Source: JACQHC01 sp035559715 (GTDB lineage: Bacteria > Gemmatimonadota > Gemmatimonadetes > Gemmatimonadales > GWC2-71-9). From it: DNA of 19,814 bases. The DNA is taken from the NCBI GenBank assembly GCA_035559715.1, contig DATMAW010000141.1, forward strand, positions 1-19,814. Reading direction: 5' to 3'. Shown piece by piece: positions 8,201-15,375 of the stretch. Each line of letters starts with the position of its first letter. Position 1 is the stretch's first letter. The notes under the pieces are model-generated. The model worked only from the letters and a program-made list of their open reading frames with translations. It was not told the DNA's origin and searched no databases. A program made the position numbers and the translations under genes.

Positions 8201-8548
8201 GGAATACGACGGTTGATCGTCGAAGATCGGTGTGAACGTGGTGCCCGCGTTGGTGGTCTTCCACAGGCCACCGGACGCCGTCGCCACGTACCAGATCTTC
8301 TTGTCGTGAGGATGGACCGCCAGGTCGCTGATCCGTCCGGAGAGCAGCGCCGGTCCGATCGACCGGAAACGCAGGCCTGCCACCGCGGCTGCCAGGGGAT
8401 CGCGCGCCGAATCGCCGATCGCCTGAACGGGCGTGGACGCAGCGGCCCGGCGCTGTTGCGCCGCCGCGGTAACGGGGAACAGGACCGTGACCAGCGCGAC
8501 GGCGGTCGCGCCCCGTCGGTACCGGGGGAGTATCGTGTTCGATCGCAT
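5207..8548 (-). CDS. Secreted VPS10/sortilin-like Asp-box (BNR) repeat protein
   Basis: About 1113 aa with a signal peptide (MRSNTILPRYRRGATAVALV..., cleaved near AAAQQ). The N-terminal two thirds form beta-propeller(s) of the sortilin/glycosyl-hydrolase-74-like type. Eleven Asp-box motifs are visible, for example TNAGTTF (~100), SIDGGRTW (~151), TTDGGKTW (~205), SMDGGATW (~262), SRDNGVNW (~312), TEDGGRTF (~355), SEDGGANW (~613), STDLGRTW (~667) and TNDGGKGW (~710). After about 860 comes a FlgD-like Ig strand pattern (VLTVTDEEGRVVRRLSG, then GTHRVSWDLRYPPP) and a helical, coiled-coil-like tail. Database names include glycosyl hydrolase, but no catalytic residues can be assigned, so ligand binding is as likely as catalysis. 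An upstream GTG at 8599 overlaps the TPR gene's stop; I prefer ATG 8548 because it begins a clean signal peptide behind AAGAG. Confidence 0.85.
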   Translation of the reverse strand: MRSNTILPRYRRGATAVALVTVLFPVTAAAQQRRAAASTPVQAIGDSARDPLAAAVAGLRFRSIGPALLSGRISDLAVHPHDKKIWYVATASGGLWKTTNAGTTFTPIFDDQPSYSIGVVVIDPRNPNVVWVGTGENNAQRSVSFGDGIYKSIDGGRTWQNMGLKESEHIGKIVIDPRNSNVLYVAAQGPVFKGGGDRGLYKTTDGGKTWSKILDGGEWGGVTDVVLDPRNPDVLLAATWQRTRRQWGYIAGGPESGLHRSMDGGATWTKSQRGFPSEELGRIGLAISPANPDVVYAIVEAANQRGGFYRSRDNGVNWERMSAFTTIGLYYQEIFADPKDVDRVYAMDVRTMITEDGGRTFRPLGERNKHVDNHVVWIDPDDTDHLLIGCDGGLYESWDRGQNYVYFPNLPLGQFYRVEVDNSMPFYRVYGGTQDNNSIGGPARTRTVHGILNQDWFFTQGGDGFQTRVDPKDPNIVYSEYQHGGLSRFNLATGEEIDIVPQPEPGEAGLRWHWDAPLLISPHSNTRLYFAANRVFRSDNQGNTWRAVSPDLTRQIDRNRLRMMGRVWSVDAVAKNTSTSLYGSIVTMAESPLKEGLLWIGTDDGLIQVSEDGGANWRRIERVPGVPDTAFVSRVAPSQHDVNTVYASFDNHKAGDYRPYVVKSTDLGRTWTSISGNLPERGTVYVVIEDHKDRNLLFAGTEFGLYFTNDGGKGWTRLRGGLPTIQVRDLAIQKRDDDLVVATFGRSFYVLDNLEPLRSLSPAVLASDAALLPVKRVPLYVQSSPLGGTGVGWQGARFYAAQNPPFGAVFTYYLKEEIRTRRARRQAAEREVARAGQDVFYPPWDSLKAEDREEAPGIVLTVTDEEGRVVRRLSGPVTAGTHRVSWDLRYPPPNPPRPVAADSADDGGFGGQPRGPYVVPGTYLVSLAKRVDGVVTPLGEPRSFEVYPLDGGAPRTPAVLAFQQRTWQLQRAVLGANALATETMNRLQLLKRAVEDTPGLDGSLANEVRQLESRLRDIQESLNGDPTVARRQESTPPSLAERLSRAAGGAWSGTLGDVTDTHKRQYDIVAAEFRGLLERLRALIEGDLKRVEDAAEAAGVPWTTGRLPRWPEP

Positions 8549-8595
8549 GGTCAACTCTTGGATGATGGCGTGATGGTATCGGCGCGGATCGTGAT

Positions 8596-9279
8596 TCACG
8601 CCTGTGGACGTTCCAAACGCTCCGCCCGAATCCGCTCGATCTCGACCTTGGCCAGATCGCCCTCGCGCGTCCCGCTGAAGCGGTCGGCGAGCCGGGCGAG
8701 CTCCGGAATGGCGCGCTCCGGCTGGCGCAGCTTGCTCATGTACACTTCGATGATCTCGCGGGTCACGAGCAACTCTCGCCCACGATCGATGCCGGCCGCC
8801 TGGCGCGCCCGACGAAACCAGGTCGCGGCGTCGTCGTAGCGCTTCAAGTGATCCCGATAGACCCGCGCGATCCCCATATACGGTTCGGGATCATCCGGGA
8901 ACTCGGCAACGTACGTCTCGTAGCAGTCAATGGCTTCCTGGAACAGCCCGCGGAGTGCCAGGGCCTGCGCCTCCGAGTATTCGCGCTTGTGCGGCGTGGA
9001 CTCACCGTGGGGATGGTAAATCTTCCCCATCAACGCTCCCCCGCCCTCCACGAAGAGCTTCGTCAAATAGAAGACCACGCCATAGCCCAGCGCCGCCCCC
9101 GCAACGAAGCCCAAGGGGCCGAACTTGAATGCGCCACCCAATCCGCCGATCACGGCCCCGGCGCCGGCGTAGTAGGCCGTCTTTAACCGAAACGCGGCGG
9201 CGGCCGCATCCCTGTCCTGGAGGCGCGCTGGATCGTCGGGGCGCTCGCGGTATGCGCGGCGGGGGATGTGTCGGCCCAC
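8596..9279 (-). CDS. TPR-repeat protein with glycine-rich membrane segments
   Basis: A 227-aa protein. Residues 35-75 hold two hydrophobic, glycine-zipper-like stretches (YYAGAGAVIGGLGGAFKFG and GFVAGAALGYGVVFYLTKLF), probably a membrane hairpin. Residues about 100-205 are helical repeats: SEAQALALRGLFQEAIDCYETYVAEFPDDPEPY reads as a canonical TPR, with a second repeat around 137-165. TPRs mediate protein contacts, so this could be an envelope assembly or scaffold factor for the co-encoded secreted proteins (inference). The frame stays open upstream into the dehydrogenase gene, but that part is Arg/Pro/Gly-rich out-of-frame sequence. The GTG at 9279 overlaps the dehydrogenase TAG (TAGTG) and is the sensible start. 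No signal peptide is seen. Confidence 0.78.
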   Translation of the reverse strand: MGRHIPRRAYRERPDDPARLQDRDAAAAAFRLKTAYYAGAGAVIGGLGGAFKFGPLGFVAGAALGYGVVFYLTKLFVEGGGALMGKIYHPHGESTPHKREYSEAQALALRGLFQEAIDCYETYVAEFPDDPEPYMGIARVYRDHLKRYDDAATWFRRARQAAGIDRGRELLVTREIIEVYMSKLRQPERAIPELARLADRFSGTREGDLAKVEIERIRAERLERPQA

Positions 9280-10430
9280 TACGGCTGGACAGGCTCGAGT
9301 CGTACCACGCGCCCGTCGTCCTCGTCGGTTAAGAGATAGATGTAGCCGTCCGGCCCCTGGCGCACGTCTCGGATCCGCTGGCGGAACCCGTAAAGCAACC
9401 GTTCCTCCGCCACCACGCGGTCCCCGTCCAGCTCCAGCCGAGCGAGGAGCTGGAAGTTGAGCGCCCCGACAAACAGATTCCCGCGCCACCGCGGGAACCG
9501 GTCGCCCGTGTAGAACATCAAGCCACTGGGCGCGATGGAGGGATCCCAATGGTAGACGGGCTGTTCCATTCCCTCCCTGGCCGTTCCCACGCCGATGGGC
9601 GCGCCGGAATAGTCGCGACCGTACGTGATGACGGGCCAGCCGTAATTCCGGCCGGGCTGCGGGATGTTCAGCTCGTCACCGCCCTGGGCGCCGTGCTCCA
9701 CGGTCCACAGCGCTCCGGTCACGGGATGCAGCGCGGCCCCTTGCATGTTCCTGTGCCCGTAGGACCAAATCTCCGGCCGCGCGCCAGCGCGACCGACGAA
9801 TGGATTGTCCGGCGGCACCGTGCCATCCGGCCGAAGGCGGATCAGCTTGCCCTGATGGCGCGACAGGTCCTGCGACATATCCCGTTGTCCACGCTCACCG
9901 GTCGTGATGAACAGGTGTCCGTCCGGCGTGAATACCAACCGCGACCCGAAATGCGCGCCACCGCTCACCTTGGGCTCCTGACGGAAAATCACCTGCACAC
10001 CATTCAGCCCCCGCTCGCTGAACTGCGCACGCGCCACGGTGGTTCCCGCCGTGCCGCCTTCCCCGGGCTCGGAATAGCTGAGGTACATCATCGCGCTCAG
10101 TGCGAAATCCGGTGCAAGTGCCACGTCCAACAAGCCGCCCTGGCCGCGCGCCGCGACCGGCGGCACTCCGGGCAGCGGATCGGACAGCGCCCCGCCCGTT
10201 CCGACGATCCGCAGCCGGCCGGGCCGTTCCGTGACGAGCATGCGGCCATCGGGCAGGAACGCGAGCCCCCATGGGTGCTCGAGGCCGCTCGCCACCGTGA
10301 TGACTCGATAGCGACCGTGTTGCGATTCGAACTCGCGCGGACTCTGCGCACAGGCGCTCGAGGCTCCAGCGAGCGCGACAAGGCTGGCACCCATCGTGGC
10401 CGCGGAAACAGACAGCCGGCTCGCTCCCAT
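9279..10430 (-). CDS. PQQ-dependent soluble aldose sugar dehydrogenase (YliI/Asd-like)
   Basis: A 383-aa periplasmic enzyme of the soluble PQQ glucose/aldose dehydrogenase family, which oxidises aldose sugars to lactones. A signal peptide covers about 1-29 (ASLVALAGASSACAQS). The six-bladed propeller shows the family landmarks: HPWGLAFLPDGRMLVTERPG (52-71), the putative catalytic His160 in GGAHFGSRLVF, GHRNMQG (225-231) with Arg227 and Asn228 at the cofactor site, EHGAQGGDELN (245-255), NYGWP (262-266), the PSIAPSG segment (297-303), and RIRDVRQGPDGYIYLLTD (352-369). Length matches the family. The start at ATG 10430 is chosen for its signal peptide; a longer frame to 10526 has no such feature and would overlap the divergent gene. 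It is the first gene of the minus-strand cluster. The electron acceptor and sugar are unknown, and no PQQ synthesis genes lie in this window. Confidence 0.9.
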   Translation of the reverse strand: MGASRLSVSAATMGASLVALAGASSACAQSPREFESQHGRYRVITVASGLEHPWGLAFLPDGRMLVTERPGRLRIVGTGGALSDPLPGVPPVAARGQGGLLDVALAPDFALSAMMYLSYSEPGEGGTAGTTVARAQFSERGLNGVQVIFRQEPKVSGGAHFGSRLVFTPDGHLFITTGERGQRDMSQDLSRHQGKLIRLRPDGTVPPDNPFVGRAGARPEIWSYGHRNMQGAALHPVTGALWTVEHGAQGGDELNIPQPGRNYGWPVITYGRDYSGAPIGVGTAREGMEQPVYHWDPSIAPSGLMFYTGDRFPRWRGNLFVGALNFQLLARLELDGDRVVAEERLLYGFRQRIRDVRQGPDGYIYLLTDEDDGRVVRLEPVQP

Positions 10431-10513
10431 GCGTGATTCCGTACGTGGAGGGGTTCCGTCAATCGTAGCGTGACGCGCCGTGGCTGGCCAGCTATCGTTG
10501 TCGAACCTACGGC
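10431..10513. promoter_or_regulatory. Divergent intergenic region, probable bidirectional promoter
   Basis: These 83 nt separate the sugar dehydrogenase cluster (leftward) from the HEAT-cyclophilin gene (rightward) and must hold start signals for both unless they lie inside coding sequence. A weak rightward pair GTGACG (10470-10475) and TATCGT (10493-10498) has 17-nt spacing. A leftward TTGACG (10462-10457) has no convincing -10. I see no clear operator palindrome. The individual boxes are weak. Confidence 0.4.
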
Positions 10514-12679
10514 ATGCCGATGGCAACGGAACGCATCGCAGGCTTGCCCGCCCGCCTGGCCCTCATCGCCGCGGCGCTCATCGTGGCCACGCGGAGCGCA
10601 CTCGCGCAATTTCCTGCCGCGTTCCCGCCTCCTCGCGATGCCGCCGCGTACGCCTCCATGCTGCGGGCGGAAGACGCACGCGCCGCCACGGGGCATTCGC
10701 TCGAGGTGCTGCTCACGGGACTCACGGGCGCCGACTCGTCCGTGCGCCGGATGGCGGTCCGGGCAGTGGGGCGGCTGGAACGATCGGATCTCGTCAGCCG
10801 ACTCTCGCCACGATTAGATGATCCCACCGCAGGTGTACGGGCCGAGGCGGCAAACGCTCTGGGCCAGGCGGTGTTCCAGGGGGACGGCGAAGCCGTAGCA
10901 GGGCTGCTCCTCCAACGACTCGAACTCGAGCGCGACCCCGGCGTGCGCGGCGTGATCGCCCAGACGCTCGGGCGCCTGCGGCTCAATTCGGCCGACGCCG
11001 TGCAGGCGGTTGAGTCAGCGCTCGCGGCGCTGGCCTCCGAGCCATCGCCCGAGACTCGCCTGGGAGCGGCGCGCGGCTTTGAGTCACTCGCGAGGCGTGT
11101 GGGCCCAGGACGTGGCTTGTCGGCCCTGAGCGTTGCACGTCTTCGGGCGCTCGCCATGCAGGGGCTACAGCCCAACGAGCGCGGGCCGGCCCCGAGCATG
11201 ATGATGGACCGCCGCATTCGCCGGCTTGCCACGGCCGCCGTGCTTGCCGCCGCGAGCCAGCCCCCCGGAACCTGGTTCGAGGGAGCGCTCGCCGACCCCG
11301 ACCCAGAGGTGCGGCGGATCGCGGTGGCCGCGCTTGGGCGCTGGGACTCGCTCGACGCGCGATTCGATTTGATTGAGCGGGCGCTCGCCGATTCGGAGGC
11401 GTCGGTTCGCTGGGAGGGACTCCGCGTCTACGGCGCTCGGTTGCAAGCGACCCGCGGATGTGGCGCACTGCTCGAGTCGAACGACCCCGATCTTCACGTT
11501 GCGCTGCTGGCAATCGATCTCCTCGGCGCGGGATGCGGAAGTGCCGCCGACGCGCCCGGCGGGCCCAGTGAGGCCACGAGGTGGCTCGCGGCGGCGGTCG
11601 CGGACTTGCCACCGGCCGGCGATTCAACCGGGCCGAATTGGCACCGGGCGGCGCACGCGATGGTCGCCCTCGCCCGCCTGGCGCCGGAACACGCGCGCCC
11701 CGCGCTCAACCGATTCGCCACCCACCCAATCTGGCTCGTGCGAATGTACGCGGCGCGCGCGGCGGCGGTGCTGCGGGATGGGCCGGCGCTCGAGCGCCTG
11801 GCGGCCGATCCTCACGACAACGTGCGGCACGCCGCCGTGGTGGGCCTCGCGGCCCTGCGCGGCCACGACGCGGATGCCATCTACATCGCGCAGCTCGCAC
11901 GATCCGATGCCCAGTTGCTGCGCGAAGCCGCTCGCGCGCTCGCGGCATCACCCCGCCAACGCGCCGCAGTTCCGGCACTGATCGCGGCCCTCGAGCGCGA
12001 AACGGCGGAACGAAGCGAGACCGGCTTCGACGCTCGCATCGCGCTGCTCGAACGCATTGGAGAGCTGGGGGACCCGGCGCAGGCGACCGCCCTGCGTCCC
12101 TACCTCACCGATTTCGAGCCCCGCATCGCGGCGGAGGCCGCAAGGATTCTGTCGCGCTGGACCGGCGCCACCGTGCAGGCGACGCCGCGCCGGCTGGAGC
12201 GTCCGCCGCTCCCCACCCGCGGGGACCTGGCGACGCTGGACGGCGCGCTCGCCGTCATCGAGATGCGCGGCGGCGGCCGCTGGGTCATTCGGCTTCGGCC
12301 GTTCGAGGCCCCCACGAACGTGTGGCGCTTCGTCGGTCTCGCGCGGCGCGGAGCGCTGAACGGCCTCACGTTCCATCGCGTCGTCCCCAACTTCGTGATC
12401 CAGGGACTGAGTCCCGGAGCCAACGAGTATCAGGGCGATGCGCCCTACACGCGTGACGAACTGGTCATGGACTCGCACCTGCGCGGGACCGTCGGCGTCT
12501 CGACGCGGGGACGTGATACCGCGGACAACCAGATCTTCGTGAATCTCGTGGACAACCCGAGACTGGACCACAATTACACGATCATCGGAGAGGTCGTGGA
12601 GGGAATGGACGTGGTGGATCGGATCCTCGAGGGGGCGGTGGTCGAGCGGATAACGGTTGAGCCTGGTGAACCACGGTGA
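10514..12679 (+). CDS. Secreted HEAT-repeat protein with C-terminal cyclophilin-type peptidyl-prolyl isomerase
   Basis: A 721-aa fusion. A signal peptide spans about 1-32 (LALIAAALIVATRSALAQ). Residues about 65-565 are alpha-helical HEAT-type repeats, with recurrent units such as DPTAGVRAEAANALG, DPEVRRIAVAALGRW, DSEASVRWEGLRVYG, DPHDNVRHAAVVGLAAL and PRIAAEAARILSRW. Residues about 575-718 form a cyclophilin domain: FHRVVPNFVIQG (620-631) carries the catalytic Arg622, followed by GTVGVSTRGRDTADNQIFV and GEVVEGMDVVDRI. The tryptophan that confers strong cyclosporin binding in eukaryotic forms is not evident, as in many bacterial cyclophilins. The likely role is periplasmic prolyl isomerisation, with the HEAT solenoid holding a client or partner. 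ATG 10520 is an alternative start; neither has a clear ribosome binding site. It is followed after 64 nt by the M14 peptidase, so the two may be co-transcribed. Confidence 0.88.
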   Translation: MPMATERIAGLPARLALIAAALIVATRSALAQFPAAFPPPRDAAAYASMLRAEDARAATGHSLEVLLTGLTGADSSVRRMAVRAVGRLERSDLVSRLSPRLDDPTAGVRAEAANALGQAVFQGDGEAVAGLLLQRLELERDPGVRGVIAQTLGRLRLNSADAVQAVESALAALASEPSPETRLGAARGFESLARRVGPGRGLSALSVARLRALAMQGLQPNERGPAPSMMMDRRIRRLATAAVLAAASQPPGTWFEGALADPDPEVRRIAVAALGRWDSLDARFDLIERALADSEASVRWEGLRVYGARLQATRGCGALLESNDPDLHVALLAIDLLGAGCGSAADAPGGPSEATRWLAAAVADLPPAGDSTGPNWHRAAHAMVALARLAPEHARPALNRFATHPIWLVRMYAARAAAVLRDGPALERLAADPHDNVRHAAVVGLAALRGHDADAIYIAQLARSDAQLLREAARALAASPRQRAAVPALIAALERETAERSETGFDARIALLERIGELGDPAQATALRPYLTDFEPRIAAEAARILSRWTGATVQATPRRLERPPLPTRGDLATLDGALAVIEMRGGGRWVIRLRPFEAPTNVWRFVGLARRGALNGLTFHRVVPNFVIQGLSPGANEYQGDAPYTRDELVMDSHLRGTVGVSTRGRDTADNQIFVNLVDNPRLDHNYTIIGEVVEGMDVVDRILEGAVVERITVEPGEPR

Positions 12680-12726
12680 AGGCGGCACAGGACGTGGAGG
12701 TTCGCGGATGGTCTTGAAGGCCGGCC

Positions 12727-12734
12727 AAGGAGGT
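12727..12734 (+). promoter_or_regulatory. Ribosome binding site AAGGAGGT
   Basis: A perfect complement to the 16S rRNA 3' end, lying 9 nt before ATG 12744. It decides the start of the M14 peptidase gene, because the upstream in-frame ATG at 12708 would turn this element into codons with poor third-position G/C. That upstream ATG has its own GGAGG (12696-12700) at 7 nt, so it is not fully excluded. Confidence 0.6.
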
Positions 12735-12743
12735 TATGCGCTT

Positions 12744-15341
12744 ATGCGATCAGGGTCTGCTCTCGCGCTCGCGTTTGGCAGCGCGCTCCAGGCGCAGCAA
12801 GGGATTCCGGCACCGGAGTCCGTCCTGGGGTTCCGCCCCGGCGACGACTTCCGCCTGGCTACCTACGAGGAGTCCATCGAATACTTCAAGCGACTCGACG
12901 CCGCGAGCGACCGGCTGCAACTCGTGGAGGTGGGGCGAACGTCGGAGGGGCGCGTGTGGTACCTCGCGCTCGTGTCGTCCCCCGAAAACCTGGCCGACTT
13001 CGAGCGTTACCGGGAGATCGCGCAGCGCATCGCGCATCCCGCCGGACTTGCCGATGAAGACGCGCGCCGCCTTGCGCGGGACGGCAAGGCGTTCGTGGAC
13101 ATCAGCGGCGGGCTCCACGCCTCTGAGGCCGCCGGGGCGCAGCACACGATCCAGCTCGCGTACAACCTGCTCTCCTCACCGAGCGACGCACGCACCAGGG
13201 CCGTGCTGGACAACGTGATCCTTTTCCTGTGGCCGTCGCTCAACCCCGACGGTCAGGACATCGTGGTTAACTGGTATCGCGAGAACGTGGGCGGGCCATA
13301 CGAGGGCGCGCCGTTGCACGAGCTGTATCAGAAGTACATCGGCCACGACAACAACCGCGATGCGTATATGCTGAACGTGACGGAGTCGCGCGTGATCGGC
13401 CGTGCATGGCGCCGGTTTGAGCCGCAGATCATCTACGTCCACCACCAGTCGTCGCCGTTCCCCACCCGCATCTGGCTCCCGCCGTTCGCGGAGCCCGTGG
13501 CCTCGCGCACGCCGCCGCTGTTGCTTCGCGAGGTCAACGCGATCGGGATGGCCATCGCTGCGGAGCTTGAGGCTCGGGGCCAGCCCGGCGCGACCCACGC
13601 GGGCACGGGGTTCGACGCCTGGTATCCCGGCTATATCGACTATCTCCCGATGATGCAGAACATCGCGGCCTGGTGGACCGAGACCGCTCTGTACCGCTAC
13701 GCCACGCCCTACTTCTACACCATCACCGACTTTCCGCAGGGAATGCGTGACTGCCGCACGGGCGCTCTGTACGCAAGCCCGTGGCGCGGCGGGTGGTGGC
13801 GCCTGCGGGACGCGGTGGAATACATGCTCACGGCATCCGAAGCAACGCTCGATTACGCCGCGAGGCACAAGGAGGAGTTGCTCCTCAATCGGTATCGGGC
13901 CGGCCGGGACGCCATTCGCCGCTACGAGACCGAGCCGCCCTATGCGTACCTCATTCCGCAGGAACAGCGCGATCCGGTCGCGGCCGTCGAGTTGCTTCGG
14001 CGTTTGGCGTTCAACGGGATTCGGGTGTCGCAGTTGACGCAGGATGCCGCGGCCGACGGGATGCTTTACGGTCGCGGCACCTGGGTGATCCCGATGAACC
14101 AGGAATTCGCGGAGCTGGCGCGCCAACTCCTGGAGGTGCAGGTGTACCCGGATCTCCGAGAGTATCCGGACGGCCCCCCGGAGCAACCGTACGACGCCGC
14201 AGGCTGGACGCTCCCTTATCAGATGGACGTGCGCGTCGTGGCGGCCCTCTCGCCGCTCGCAGACGCGTTCCGCGCGGCCCTCAGGCCGCTGGAGCGCGAC
14301 CCCGGGCCGGCACGCGACGCGCCGGACGCCCCGTTCGAGTCCCATCCGGTGGCCGCAGCCATCGTGCCGCCCGCCGGACGGGTGAGTGGCACGGGGCCGC
14401 GGCTCGTGCTGGACCCGGCACAGCTCAATGCATTCCGCTTGATCAATCGAGCCCGCGGAGCGGGCGGCGCGGTGCGGTACCAACCCGGATCGCCCGGCCA
14501 GGGCGTATCGGGCGCGTCCGGGCGGTACGTCGTTGACGGGATTGCCGCGGGGACCCTAGACCGATGGGTGGCGGACCTGGCGGTGCGCGCCGAGCGAACT
14601 ACCGGCGCCGGCGGTACGGCCGTGGCGTCCCGCGTCGCGCTCTACAAACCCTGGCGCGCCAGCATGGACGAGGGGTGGACGCGCTGGCTGTTCGATCAAT
14701 ACGCGTTCGGCTACACCACCATCACGAATGCCGACTTTCACGCGGGTGGACTGCTCGACCGATTCGACGTGATCGTCCTCGCCTCCGACCCGCCAGACCT
14801 ACTGCTCCATGGGTACACCAAAGGCACCGTGCCGCCGCGCTACGAAGGCGGGATCGGCGAGACGGGCGTGAGGGCGCTGGATGTCTTCGTGCGGGGTGGG
14901 GGGACGCTCGTGTGCTTGAACCAATCGAGCGACTTCGCGATCGAGCGGTTACATCTGCCGGTGAAGAACGTCGTGAGCGGCCTCAACCGGCGTGATTTCT
15001 TCGCCTCCGGATCGATCTTCGAAGTGATCACCGAGCCGTCTCACCCGGTCATGGCCGGTATGCCCGAGCGCGCCAAGGTGTTCTTCGACCGGGGCCCGGT
15101 CTTCACGACGCTCGAGGGATTCGAGGGAGCGACCCTCGCCAGGTATGCCCGGGCAGGCTCTCCGCTGCTGTCGGGCTACCTGCTCGGCGAGAACCATCTG
15201 CAGGGCAACGCCGCAGCGCTCGACGTGAGGCATGGGCGCGGGCACGTCGTCCTCCTGGGTTTCCGGCCCCAGTGGCGAGGACAACCCTTCGGCACGTTCC
15301 GGGTGCTGTTCAACGCGGTGATGTACCGGGGAGGCGACTGA
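12744..15341 (+). CDS. Secreted M14 family zinc carboxypeptidase with GATase-like C-terminal domain
   Basis: An 865-aa exported peptidase. A signal peptide is seen at about 1-20 (SALALAFGSALQAQQ). The M14 domain shows the zinc motif H125-x-x-E128 (GLHASE), the NPDG turn (167-170), the substrate-binding pair Asn204-Arg205 in HDNNRD, a third zinc His at 233 or 234 (YVHHQ) and a candidate general base Glu313 (WWTETA). The family removes C-terminal residues or cleaves amide bonds in peptides or cell-wall peptides. From about 640 onward the chain resembles a class I glutamine amidotransferase/ThuA-like fold (DRFDVIVLASDPPD, VRALDVFVRGGGTLVCLN, then GRGHVVLLGFRPQWRGQ), probably without catalysis. 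This layout is known for large secreted M14 proteins. The gene converges on the MATE gene with only 34 nt between stops, where I see no clear terminator. Confidence 0.88.
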   Translation: MRSGSALALAFGSALQAQQGIPAPESVLGFRPGDDFRLATYEESIEYFKRLDAASDRLQLVEVGRTSEGRVWYLALVSSPENLADFERYREIAQRIAHPAGLADEDARRLARDGKAFVDISGGLHASEAAGAQHTIQLAYNLLSSPSDARTRAVLDNVILFLWPSLNPDGQDIVVNWYRENVGGPYEGAPLHELYQKYIGHDNNRDAYMLNVTESRVIGRAWRRFEPQIIYVHHQSSPFPTRIWLPPFAEPVASRTPPLLLREVNAIGMAIAAELEARGQPGATHAGTGFDAWYPGYIDYLPMMQNIAAWWTETALYRYATPYFYTITDFPQGMRDCRTGALYASPWRGGWWRLRDAVEYMLTASEATLDYAARHKEELLLNRYRAGRDAIRRYETEPPYAYLIPQEQRDPVAAVELLRRLAFNGIRVSQLTQDAAADGMLYGRGTWVIPMNQEFAELARQLLEVQVYPDLREYPDGPPEQPYDAAGWTLPYQMDVRVVAALSPLADAFRAALRPLERDPGPARDAPDAPFESHPVAAAIVPPAGRVSGTGPRLVLDPAQLNAFRLINRARGAGGAVRYQPGSPGQGVSGASGRYVVDGIAAGTLDRWVADLAVRAERTTGAGGTAVASRVALYKPWRASMDEGWTRWLFDQYAFGYTTITNADFHAGGLLDRFDVIVLASDPPDLLLHGYTKGTVPPRYEGGIGETGVRALDVFVRGGGTLVCLNQSSDFAIERLHLPVKNVVSGLNRRDFFASGSIFEVITEPSHPVMAGMPERAKVFFDRGPVFTTLEGFEGATLARYARAGSPLLSGYLLGENHLQGNAAALDVRHGRGHVVLLGFRPQWRGQPFGTFRVLFNAVMYRGGD

Positions 15342-15375
15342 GGGACCGGAGTATTGTGACGTTCGCAAGTTCTCC

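Noticed and set aside
9280..9549. An N-terminal extension of the TPR protein into the dehydrogenase gene
   Set aside because: The extra residues are Arg/Gly/Pro-rich out-of-frame readings of the dehydrogenase; the GTG at the stop overlap is the better start.
10431..10526. A longer start for the PQQ dehydrogenase at 10526
   Set aside because: It would overlap the divergent gene's start and would bury the signal peptide behind 32 unrelated residues.
13176..14483. A 435-codon open frame on the minus strand
   Set aside because: It is antisense to the M14 peptidase, whose catalytic motifs are read clearly on the plus strand; the composition is that of a shadow frame.
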